A stretch of DNA of 5,783 nucleotides from an uncultured Leptolyngbya sp. GTDB taxonomy: Bacteria; Cyanobacteriota; Cyanobacteriia; Phormidesmidales; Phormidesmidaceae. The notes under the pieces were generated by a model, which saw only the letters and a program-made list of their open reading frames with translations, was not told the origin of the DNA and searched no databases. How positions within the stretch are numbered: the stretch's first letter is position 1; each line of letters opens with the position of its first letter. Below, one piece after another: positions 1 to 5,179 of this stretch. The stretch covers positions 1 through 5,783 of the forward strand of contig CALBPH010000141.1 of NCBI GenBank assembly GCA_937899365.1, in the 5' to 3' direction. A program made the position numbers and the translations under genes.

Positions 1-664
1 CCCCATAGTTGGCAGCGTCTTCGTTTGGCGCATAAGAACAAGACAACAGGCGACCCCGCAATCCAGCAAAATCAAACACCTGATGGTGCTCAAAGGTAGC
101 CACCTCCATCGCCGCCGGAGCAAAAAATTCAGCCAGGGAGACTGCCGTTGGGCGCTGCTGGCTAACCACACCATACTCAGGGGCATGGGCGCGCAAAAAC
201 CGTTCATAGGCCTGCTGAAACGGATCGCTCATTTGGCGACTGTTCCACATTAGGGCCACCCGCCCCCCCGGCTGCAAAATTCGAAAAAATTCGGACCGGG
301 CAGCCCGCTGGTCAAACCAATGAAACGCCTGACCAGCGACAATCCAGTCGACAGAAGTAGCGGCTAGGGTCGTGGCCTCTGCCTGACCAACAATGGGCTC
401 AAAGTTTGCATAGGGCTGCAAAAAATCGGCAGCAGCAGCACGCATATTCGCATTGGGTTCCACACCATAAACCGGGTTTCCATACTTAAGGAACTCCTGG
501 GTCAATAACCCTGTTCCAGAGCCAATATCTGCCACCACATGGGCTGCCCTCAAGCCACAGCACTCGACCAAATAGTCCATGAGCGCAGACGGATAGTCGG
601 GTCGATATTTGACATAGTCAGCAACCCGGTTTGAAAACCGTTCTGTTGATTTGAGGATAGTCAT
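1..664 (-). CDS. Class I SAM-dependent methyltransferase (C-terminus cut by window edge)
   Basis: This gene is open from its start codon to the left edge, giving 221 visible residues; the C-terminus lies outside. It should transfer a methyl group from S-adenosylmethionine to a small molecule in the cytoplasm; the substrate cannot be told. Visible motifs are glycine-rich motif I (ADIGSGTG, about residues 45-52), the acidic end of strand 2 in GVEPN (E69), and the QAFHWFD block (about 112-118) followed by an ILQPGGRVALMW strand. This pattern fits the Methyltransf_11/UbiE-like group that includes trans-aconitate methyltransferase relatives. The ATG at 664 is preceded in frame by GTG (667-665) and then TGA (670-668), so the start can only be one of these two. 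No good Shine-Dalgarno is seen. The gene follows the DUF2358 gene by 57 bases on the same strand and is probably co-transcribed with it. Confidence 0.9.
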   Translation of the reverse strand, partial: MTILKSTERFSNRVADYVKYRPDYPSALMDYLVECCGLRAAHVVADIGSGTGLLTQEFLKYGNPVYGVEPNANMRAAAADFLQPYANFEPIVGQAEATTLAATSVDWIVAGQAFHWFDQRAARSEFFRILQPGGRVALMWNSRQMSDPFQQAYERFLRAHAPEYGVVSQQRPTAVSLAEFFAPAAMEVATFEHHQVFDFAGLRGRLLSCSYAPNEDAANYG

Positions 665-697
665 CACTCAGGCCCAAACAACATCAGTCCATTAGTG

Positions 698-723
698 AAG
701 ACGCCTGACATTAAGGACGTCTT
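698..723 (-). repeat. Intergenic hairpin between DUF2358 and methyltransferase genes
   Basis: On the minus strand AAGACG-T-CCT pairs with AGG-CGTCTT, giving a nine-pair stem with one bulged T and a seven-base loop. The 5' arm overlaps the DUF2358 stop codon. No U-tract follows, so it does not look like an intrinsic terminator. It could be an mRNA processing or stability element inside an operon, or chance. Confidence 0.3.
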
Positions 724-1147
724 AAGGGCCATGAAACAACTGCTTGAGTACGGCCCACCGCGAACAGCTCCAATAGTCCACGTGGGAACAAATTAGTCCG
801 TCACCATTAAGCTGAAGCTCACTCCAACCGGGAATCGAGATTCTGGGGTGCCAGGGAGTGGGGGCCGTAAAATGCAGCGTCCATCGCGTGGTAATAGCAT
901 TGGTCTGGGGTCGTTCTACACCGTGTAGCTCTAGCTCAATATGACGAAACCACTGCTGAATAAAGCCGATCATGCGTTGATAACGCGCCACCCCCCGAAA
1001 CTCATTCATCGGGTCTTTGAAGTACACATCTTTGGCATACAGGTCATAGCTTTGGGCGGCGGGAAATCGAGCATAGTCTGCTTTGACGGCCTCAATCACC
1101 GTTAACACCGCTGCCTCTGACAACTGGTTATCCATGGGCTTATCCAT
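722..1147 (-). CDS. DUF2358 family protein (NTF2/SnoaL-like fold)
   Basis: The product is a 141-residue soluble protein with no signal peptide or membrane segment. It matches the DUF2358 family, common in cyanobacteria and in plastid-bearing plants, whose biochemical role is not established. Diagnostic stretches are YDLYAKDVYFKDPMNEFRG (about 36-54), YQRMIGFIQQWF (56-67), the central strand TRWTLHF (87-93) and the C-terminal SHVDYWSCS (120-128). The alternating strands and the early helix fit a cone-shaped NTF2-like fold, which is known for the family. The start at 1147 overlaps the end of the upstream gene by 8 bases. It has an AGAGG Shine-Dalgarno nine bases upstream, inside that gene, so translational coupling is likely. 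A second ATG four codons in (1135) is possible but less well spaced. It is the middle gene of a three-gene minus-strand run. Confidence 0.88.
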   Translation of the reverse strand: MDKPMDNQLSEAAVLTVIEAVKADYARFPAAQSYDLYAKDVYFKDPMNEFRGVARYQRMIGFIQQWFRHIELELHGVERPQTNAITTRWTLHFTAPTPWHPRISIPGWSELQLNGDGLICSHVDYWSCSRWAVLKQLFHGP

Positions 1148-1733
1148 TGCTAGTCGCCTCTGGATTAACCTCTGGATTGACCTCTGGCCATAAGCGTTCT
1201 AGCTGACGCTGCCAGGCGGCCAGGGCACGGTTACCGTAACCGCTATCTTGCATATCGCCCATCATGCCTTCGGCATAGAATCGATTGATGGTTTGCATCG
1301 TCGCTTCGAGGGACTGCCCCTGTAACTTAGCCGCTAAAACAATCTGGCGTACCCGAGTTTCAATGAGCGCATTAAAAAAGGGTTCTATCCCTGCTGTTTT
1401 CATGGATAGGAGTTGCTCTATCGCCGCTGAGAACTGGTCCTCTCCCAAGCTGGCCACATCGTGCTGAAAGACACCCCATAGCGCATTTTCATGGGTGGCG
1501 TAGCGGACCATTTGGGTTTGGTCAAAGTTAGCCGTTAGGATTTCGGCCATAAACGGCTGGGCCTCTGCCATGGGGACTACGGGTACCAGAATTCGTAACC
1601 AGCTTTGATCCTGGGATAGCAGCACCAGCACTCGTAGATCAGGAGTGTCTACCTGCCATGCATCGGGCGGCTTCACCTCACACGCGTCGCCAAAGCGCGT
1701 ATTCAGCAAGGTAGTGATGTCTTTGGGGGTCAT
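1140..1733 (-). CDS. Conserved hypothetical protein, possibly CesT/YbjN-like chaperone fold
   Basis: The product has 197 residues, is soluble, and has no signal peptide or membrane helix. I do not recognise a named gene. The first 110 residues alternate helices and strands: WLRILVPVVP (about 45-54), then a helix, ILTANFDQTQMVRYATHENALWGVFQHD (64-91), then a helix ending in QLLSM. That order resembles the type III secretion chaperone-like (CesT/YbjN) fold; this is inference from pattern only. The second half is helical (IEPFFNALIETRVRQIVLAAKL and the segment ending in AAWQRQLERLW), followed by a short repetitive tail PEVNPEVNPEA. The ATG at 1733 sits one base after the U-tract of a terminator and has no accessible Shine-Dalgarno, so the real start could be leaderless or further in. 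It is the first gene of the run with DUF2358 and the methyltransferase. Confidence 0.75.
   Translation of the reverse strand: MTPKDITTLLNTRFGDACEVKPPDAWQVDTPDLRVLVLLSQDQSWLRILVPVVPMAEAQPFMAEILTANFDQTQMVRYATHENALWGVFQHDVASLGEDQFSAAIEQLLSMKTAGIEPFFNALIETRVRQIVLAAKLQGQSLEATMQTINRFYAEGMMGDMQDSGYGNRALAAWQRQLERLWPEVNPEVNPEATSNG
1157..1161 (-). promoter_or_regulatory. Shine-Dalgarno of the DUF2358 gene
   Basis: AGAGG on the minus strand lies nine bases before the ATG at 1147, within the last codons of the upstream gene. It supports the 1147 start and coupled translation. Confidence 0.6.
1157..1187 (-). repeat. 12-base tandem repeat, 2.6 copies
   Basis: Read on the plus strand, CCTCTGGATTAA (1157-1168) is followed by CCTCTGGATTGA (1169-1180) and a partial CCTCTGG (1181-1187). 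On the coding strand it encodes PEVNPEVNPE near the C-terminus of the 197-residue protein. Each unit carries AGAGG, and the one nearest the DUF2358 start serves as its Shine-Dalgarno. Confidence 0.8.
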
Positions 1734-1734
1734 T

Positions 1735-1764
1735 AAAAAAGGAGGTGTAAACTCTACACCTCCT
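1735..1764 (-). terminator. Intrinsic terminator of the DUF4912 gene
   Basis: A perfect ten-pair stem (1740-1749 with 1755-1764; AGGAGGTGTA pairing with TACACCTCCT) has a five-base loop and is followed on the minus strand by a run of six T (1740-1735, the first being the last stem base). It lies about 80 bases after the DUF4912 stop codon. On the plus strand no U-tract follows, so termination is one-way. The 3' end abuts the start codon at 1733. Confidence 0.85.
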
Positions 1765-1800
1765 AACCTAGTTTGAATTCAGATAATTAGCTTGAACTTT

Positions 1801-1821
1801 GCTGGGGCAAACTGCCCCGGC
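1801..1821 (-). repeat. GC-rich hairpin in the DUF4912 3' untranslated region
   Basis: GGGGCA (1804-1809) pairs with TGCCCC (1813-1818) over a three-base loop. Two further pairs follow beyond one mismatch (1801-1802 with 1820-1821). It lies between the DUF4912 stop and the true terminator and lacks a U-tract, so it may protect the mRNA 3' end or help pausing. Confidence 0.45.
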
Positions 1822-1844
1822 CTAGTTAATCAACGCTAATCAAC

Positions 1845-3101
1845 TTAAAACGCGAACCACTCTTCAACGGCTTCAGCCTTAGTGTTGGTGTTACGCTCGG
1901 GGGTTTCACGGGTGAACTTCATGTGGATTGAACGAGTTTGCTCACCGTCAACAGCCACGGCCTTGATGGGATAGTCAATCAAACCATCCTGGAAGGACAT
2001 TTGATAGCGGAAGGTGCCATCGGGCTTGAGGTCAATTTTGCGATCGCCAATGGTAACCGTTGCATCGGGCTCAGTGGCACCGTAAACAATCAGCTCAGCA
2101 TCGGCAATTAACCAGAACTGGCGAGGACGGATTGGGGGAGCAGAGGCCGAGAAGCCAGCGCCCGACATGTTGACGCCAGACGTGGTCGGTAGCGCCCACA
2201 TGCCCACACCAGATGTGAAGACAAAGTAGCTAACCGATTTCTCAGGCACTTGGTGCATGGAACCAAACAGGGAACCAGCGATGCGCTGAGCTTCCATGGA
2301 TTTAGCCTGGGCAAAGATGGCGTCATATATGGGATTGCCCTCAGCGTCGAAACCAGCAATGCCAGCTTTCTTGCTGGGGGGTACCAATGTCATGACGGTT
2401 TTGCCACGGAGGTCGTCATCCCAGTTGACGGTGACAATGTGGTCGTCCATCCAGTCGGAAGGATAGACGGGAGGAATATGGATGGGGGTGGAACGGGCCA
2501 TCAACAACCAACGACCGTCGGCAGCCACGTAACCAATTTCAGCCATGTAGTCGCGATCGCTAACGGGAATCGGCAAGAACCACTCCCGTGTCATCTCATC
2601 ACATTCAAACTGCTGAAGACTGTGGGGGCTGACCGCGTTGATATCAATGTCAGTGACATCGTAGAAACGAATGGCCAGACGGACACCACCCTGGCGACGC
2701 ATTTCTTCCTTGTGGGGACCAGGAATATCCCAATAAGCGTAGGCCCACTGGGGGTCGCGGGGCATTAGGACAATTCGGCTTTCACCATAGCCACCGGGCA
2801 AATCACCAAACCCGTCATCCACAGTGGCCAATTCGGCCATTGTCATCACGCTGTTGCTACCACCGGTCACTTCAACAGCCGGTACAGTAGCCGATTCAGA
2901 CGTAGCGGCAACTGTGGCGGGAGTGGCGGAAGCGGCAGGAGCGACCTTACCAGCATCTCGAGCAGCCTTAGCCGCACGAATTGCATCAACCAACTCAACC
3001 TTACGCATGCGGCTGTAGCGAGATACCTCATACTCACTCGCTACGAGGCGTAGCTGACGCAGTGTCATATCTTCTAGTGGAATTCTTGAACCGTTACCCA
3101 T
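1845..3101 (-). CDS. DUF4912 protein with N-terminal SAP/Rho-N-like domain and C-terminal Ig-like domain
   Basis: The product has 418 residues from the chosen start. Residues 10-45 (LEDMTLRQLRLVASEYEVS, then SRMRKVELVDAIRAA) form a two-helix SAP/Rho-N-like unit, a fold usually linked to nucleic-acid binding. Residues 44-80 are an Ala/Thr/Val-rich linker. Residues about 100-235 match DUF4912: LPGGYGESRIVLMPRDPQWAYAYWDIP (101-127), FECDEMTREWFLPIP (165-179), YMAEIGYVAADGRW (185-198) and VYPSDWMDDHIVTVNW (212-227). Residues 328-398 (FWLIADAELIVYGATEPDATV, then LKPDGTFRYQMSFQDG) look like a bacterial Ig-like beta-sandwich. No signal peptide or membrane helix is seen, so it is probably cytoplasmic; its function is unknown. 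The open frame extends to a GTG at 3125 (426 residues), but TAAGGG lies seven bases before the ATG at 3101 and the GTG has no Shine-Dalgarno. It is transcribed alone, ending at the terminator at 1735-1764. Confidence 0.88.
   Translation of the reverse strand: MGNGSRIPLEDMTLRQLRLVASEYEVSRYSRMRKVELVDAIRAAKAARDAGKVAPAASATPATVAATSESATVPAVEVTGGSNSVMTMAELATVDDGFGDLPGGYGESRIVLMPRDPQWAYAYWDIPGPHKEEMRRQGGVRLAIRFYDVTDIDINAVSPHSLQQFECDEMTREWFLPIPVSDRDYMAEIGYVAADGRWLLMARSTPIHIPPVYPSDWMDDHIVTVNWDDDLRGKTVMTLVPPSKKAGIAGFDAEGNPIYDAIFAQAKSMEAQRIAGSLFGSMHQVPEKSVSYFVFTSGVGMWALPTTSGVNMSGAGFSASAPPIRPRQFWLIADAELIVYGATEPDATVTIGDRKIDLKPDGTFRYQMSFQDGLIDYPIKAVAVDGEQTRSIHMKFTRETPERNTNTKAEAVEEWFAF
2040..2047. repeat. 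HIP1 octamer
   Basis: GCGATCGC, the highly iterated palindrome of many cyanobacterial genomes; it lies inside the DUF4912 coding region. Confidence 0.9.
2553..2560. repeat. HIP1 octamer
   Basis: A second GCGATCGC within the DUF4912 coding region, extended to CGCGATCGC. Confidence 0.9.
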
Positions 3102-3108
3102 GACCATA

Positions 3109-3114
3109 CCCTTA
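3109..3114 (-). promoter_or_regulatory. Shine-Dalgarno deciding the DUF4912 start
   Basis: TAAGGG on the minus strand ends seven bases before the ATG at 3101. It is too close to the ATG at 3107 and downstream of the GTG at 3125, so it favours 3101 as the start. Confidence 0.6.
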
Positions 3115-3173
3115 TTTACCAGCACTGCAGGACAGACAGCTAAATCACCCGCTGGGGATCGCTTTCAAGATTC

Positions 3174-3202
3174 ATCATGCCAACAAAAGTCACGGGGATC
3201 AA
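3174..3202 (-). promoter_or_regulatory. Candidate sigma-70-type promoter for the DUF4912 gene
   Basis: On the minus strand TTGATC (3202-3197) and CATGAT (3179-3174) are separated by 17 bases, each matching four of six consensus positions. This would give a leader of about 65 bases before the start at 3101. The match is modest and the call is tentative. Confidence 0.25.
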
Positions 3203-3217
3203 GCCCAATGATCCCCG
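3193..3217. repeat. GC-rich inverted repeat
   Basis: CGGGGATCA (3193-3201) pairs with TGATCCCCG (3209-3217) over a seven-base loop, giving nine perfect pairs. No U-tract follows on the plus strand; on the minus strand only a loose TGACTTTTGTT follows. It may be an operator or a leader hairpin for DUF4912, and it overlaps the candidate -35 box. Confidence 0.55.
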
Positions 3218-3257
3218 CAAAAACTTTTCGCCATCGAGTTTTCAGTGCATTCAGAAA

Positions 3258-3287
3258 ATTTTTGGTCATGAATTCATGACCAAAAAT
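3258..3287. repeat. Perfect 30-base palindrome (copy 1)
   Basis: Every base from 3258 to 3287 pairs symmetrically about 3272/3273. The core is GTCATGAATTCATGAC (3265-3280), with flanks ATTTTTG and CAAAAAT. It is not a terminator on either strand, since A-runs follow the stem. It probably works as an operator for a dimeric regulator or as a cruciform; the regulator is not recognised. Confidence 0.8.
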
Positions 3288-3312
3288 CAAATCAAGTCAT
3301 TTTGTCACTTAA

Positions 3313-3338
3313 ATTAAGTCATGAATTCATGACTTAAT
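3313..3338. repeat. Perfect 26-base palindrome (copy 2)
   Basis: The sequence is fully symmetric about 3325/3326 and has the same core GTCATGAATTCATGAC (3318-3333), but different flanks: ATTAA and TTAAT. Its centre is 53 bp from that of copy 1, about five helical turns, so both would face the same side of the DNA. Confidence 0.8.
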
Positions 3339-3357
3339 GGGATCGTCTGTCTATGGA

Positions 3358-3407
3358 TGCCATAGGGTAGGGCTCGGCGGGTGCGATCGCATCCCTGCCC
3401 TATGGCA
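3358..3407. repeat. Long inverted repeat around a HIP1 site
   Basis: The arms are 15 bases each (3358-3372 and 3393-3407) and match at 14 positions; the exception is a T/G pair that is a wobble in plus-strand RNA. The 20-base loop holds GCGATCGC. Loop bases 3376-3383 (GGCGGGTG) are also complementary to 3413-3420 (CACCCGCC), the topology of an H-type pseudoknot. It lies in the likely leader of the DUF2993 gene. Confidence 0.7.
3383..3390. repeat. HIP1 octamer
   Basis: GCGATCGC, extended to the ten-base palindrome TGCGATCGCA, in the loop of the inverted repeat upstream of the DUF2993 gene. It is the only non-coding HIP1 copy in the window. Confidence 0.9.
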
Positions 3408-3464
3408 GATCTCACCCGCCATGGGGTATGCAATGATTGGGGCTGTACATGCTGAGCAGAGGCC

Positions 3465-4211
3465 ATGACCCAATCCCCATCCAAGCCAAAGGGCAGTCGT
3501 TTGATCAGCCGGATACTGCCGGTTGCGGTCAAGTTTTGGCTACAAACACAGCTCGATGAAATTGGGGATTTGACGTTTGACATCCAGGCCACTGACCGAC
3601 AGGTGCTGTCAGGTCAGATTCCTGGTCTTGCCCTAGCGGCCCAACAAGCGATTTACCAGGGCGTCCGGCTGACGGATATCTCCGCACAAGCCAGTAATAT
3701 CGAGATCAATATTGGGCAGGTTTTACGAGGTAAACCCCTGCGGTTAAAGCAGGCATTTCCGATTGAAGGGCAGGTGATTTTAGATGGGGATGATTTAGCT
3801 GCCTCTGCTAATGCATCAGTGTTAGCGGACGGTCTGCTGGACTTTTGGCAAACGTTATTAGCAAAAGATAATGTTGCCGCAGAAATCGCCACCCACTATG
3901 GTCCTGATTCGCTGACGTTGCAGGACATGGCCCAGTATCGGTCCAACCTGCAAACCGTTGGCACCGATTTAGCCCTAACGTTGCTCCGGCCAGACCAATC
4001 AGACATCTGTTTGCAAGGCAGCATCGACGTTGACCAGGGTCATATCCTCCGGCTGGCCACCGCCCAATGGCGTTTACCCTCTGGTCAGCTGGTGCCGAGC
4101 GCAGCCCTGAGGGGCTTTGGTTGGAATCTAGGCGAGCAGACTGATTTGCAGTCCCTAGTCATAGAGAATAATCAGTTGATTTGCCAGTGTCGCATCATGG
4201 TACAGCCCTAA
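3465..4211 (+). CDS. DUF2993 / LmeA-like lipid-binding family protein
   Basis: The product has 248 residues. The stretch VLSGQIPGLALAAQQAIYQGVRLTDISAQASNIEINIGQVLRGKPLRL (about 47-94) is typical of cyanobacterial DUF2993 proteins, and is followed by an EGQVILDGDDLAAS segment (101-114). Family knowledge: the actinobacterial relative LmeA is a phospholipid-binding periplasmic protein, and the fold is a beta-rich lipid-binding tube. Here there is no clear signal peptide or transmembrane helix; the N-terminus is basic (KPKGSRLISR) with one amphipathic stretch (ILPVAVKFWLQTQL), so it may be peripheral on the membrane (inference). The ATG at 3465 is the first in frame after TGA at 3453. The only Shine-Dalgarno-like AGAGG is just two bases upstream, which is poor spacing. 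Its stop overlaps that of cdsA, which is read towards it. Confidence 0.88.
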   Translation: MTQSPSKPKGSRLISRILPVAVKFWLQTQLDEIGDLTFDIQATDRQVLSGQIPGLALAAQQAIYQGVRLTDISAQASNIEINIGQVLRGKPLRLKQAFPIEGQVILDGDDLAASANASVLADGLLDFWQTLLAKDNVAAEIATHYGPDSLTLQDMAQYRSNLQTVGTDLALTLLRPDQSDICLQGSIDVDQGHILRLATAQWRLPSGQLVPSAALRGFGWNLGEQTDLQSLVIENNQLICQCRIMVQP

Positions 4212-5086
4212 TTTCCTGGCCAGCTCCCCGGCAAGATGGGCAGCAGCATGGTGATGAAGTAAAACACCAACGGGGCGGTAAAAATATAGCTATCGGTGCG
4301 ATCTAAAATGCCGCCATGGCCGGGAATCAGGGTGCCTGAATCCTTAACGCCAGCGTCGCGCTTCATGAGGGATTCGGTCAGGTCACCCAGCAGGCTAGAG
4401 ACCCCAATAATGGTGCCAAAGGCGGAACCGGTCAGCCACCACAGGGGCCATTGCATGAGCCAGGCGCCGCTACAGCCCACCATCAGGCTGCCGCTGATGC
4501 CGCACAGGGCACCCTCAACGGTTTTCTTGGGGCTGATGTTTGTTAGGGGAGTGCGACCAAAGGTCCGTCCGGCCACATAGGCACCAATATCGGCCGCCCA
4601 GATACAGGCAAAGGCCACTAGGGTATGGACCAGACCGATGGGCAAGCTATCTAAACTCCAATCGGTGGGCCAATAGCCGCCCAGGGGTAGGCTGGTGATG
4701 TCACTTTGCCAGTCCCGCAGACGAATCCAGTAGCTGGGCAGGTAGCCACCATAAAAGAGCCCCAAGATCGAGGCGGCCACATCAGCAATCGTGGCAAATT
4801 TGGGCTGAAATAGAACGTAAAAGCAAATGCAGGTGCCCGCCAGGGAAAGGATCGCATCGGTGAGCGGCGGAGCAATGTGGGCCGATATCAGCAATACCTG
4901 GCTGACGATCAGGGTGGTTTTGACGGCGGCGTTAATGCCCTTAGCCTTGGTGAGGGCAAAGACTTCTAGCTGGCCTAGATAGACGATAATGCCGAAGCCA
5001 ATGGTGAAGTACCATCCCCCTAAGATAATCATCAATAGGGCAATTGCGATCGCAACTCCACCACTAGCAATACGGATCCACGGCAT
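4208..5086 (-). CDS. cdsA: Phosphatidate cytidylyltransferase (CDP-diglyceride synthetase)
   Basis: The enzyme joins CTP and phosphatidate to form CDP-diacylglycerol and pyrophosphate, the precursor for phosphatidylglycerol, in the cytoplasmic membrane. The 292-residue product has about eight hydrophobic segments, starting with IASGGVAIAIALLMIILGG (6-24). It carries the complete CDS-family signature near the C-terminus: S239, K242-R243, K248-D249, P255-G256-H257-G258-G259, D262-R263 and D265. The upstream conserved blocks WAADIGAYVAG (163-173) and SPKKTVEG (185-192) are also present, so all recognised catalytic and metal-binding positions are in place. Length is normal for the family. The ATG at 5086 fits the usual N-terminus (MPW, then a short basic residue and a membrane helix), but no Shine-Dalgarno is visible. 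It converges with the DUF2993 gene, sharing four bases at the stops. A 204-base spacer separates it from the upstream flavoprotein gene. Confidence 0.96.
   Translation of the reverse strand: MPWIRIASGGVAIAIALLMIILGGWYFTIGFGIIVYLGQLEVFALTKAKGINAAVKTTLIVSQVLLISAHIAPPLTDAILSLAGTCICFYVLFQPKFATIADVAASILGLFYGGYLPSYWIRLRDWQSDITSLPLGGYWPTDWSLDSLPIGLVHTLVAFACIWAADIGAYVAGRTFGRTPLTNISPKKTVEGALCGISGSLMVGCSGAWLMQWPLWWLTGSAFGTIIGVSSLLGDLTESLMKRDAGVKDSGTLIPGHGGILDRTDSYIFTAPLVFYFITMLLPILPGSWPGN
5046..5053. repeat. HIP1 octamer
   Basis: GCGATCGC in the cdsA coding region, near the 5' end of the gene. Confidence 0.9.
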
Positions 5087-5133
5087 AAGCGAATAAACAG
5101 GCAGGCCTTTATCGTTTTGGCCCAGTTAGTTAA

Positions 5134-5146
5134 CACAAACGTTGTG
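5134..5146. repeat. Short dyad upstream of cdsA
   Basis: CACAA and TTGTG flank a three-base centre (ACG), about 50 bases before the cdsA start. It could be an operator half-site pair; it is short enough to be chance. Confidence 0.2.
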
Positions 5147-5179
5147 CACCAAGCTACTTATCTAAGCCAACTGAGCTCA

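Larger units (their letters stand above)
3126..3464. other. Divergent intergenic region, rich in dyad symmetry
   Basis: About 340 bases with no convincing gene separate the divergent DUF4912 and DUF2993 genes. From left to right it holds a weak minus-strand promoter candidate overlapping a GC-rich hairpin, an AT-rich stretch, two long perfect palindromes with a common core, a long inverted repeat around a HIP1 site, and a short open frame that ends on the DUF2993 start codon. It must contain the promoters of both flanking genes; no strong -35/-10 pair is obvious for the plus strand. Confidence 0.8.
3337..3468 (+). other. Possible upstream open frame ending on the DUF2993 start codon
   Basis: An open frame of 43 codons begins with ATG at 3337. 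Internal ATGs at 3421 and 3433 would give 15 or 11 codons. It stops at TGA 3466-3468, sharing ATGA with the DUF2993 start at 3465. No Shine-Dalgarno is seen before 3337; GGGG at 3423-3426 is placed for the ATG at 3433. It could couple translation to the main gene, or may be chance. Confidence 0.2.

Noticed and set aside
2250..2768. 172-codon open frame on the plus strand
   Set aside because: It lies wholly antisense to the DUF4912 coding region, has no recognisable domain, and is explained as a shadow of the real frame.
3123..3125. GTG as the start of the DUF4912 gene
   Set aside because: It has no Shine-Dalgarno, whereas the ATG at 3101 has TAAGGG at seven bases and begins just before the conserved domain.
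3258..3338. Palindrome pair as a CRISPR array or tandem terminators
   Set aside because: There are only two units, with no regular spacers. A-rich, not U-rich, sequence follows each stem on both strands.
3314..3592. 92-codon minus-strand frame across the palindrome region and the DUF2993 start
   Set aside because: Its translation is low-complexity in character with no family match, it overlaps a well-supported gene, and it runs through the palindrome and inverted repeats.
4296..4875. Open frames of 94 (plus) and 74 (minus) codons within cdsA
   Set aside because: Both overlap the strongly supported cdsA frame and have no family features.
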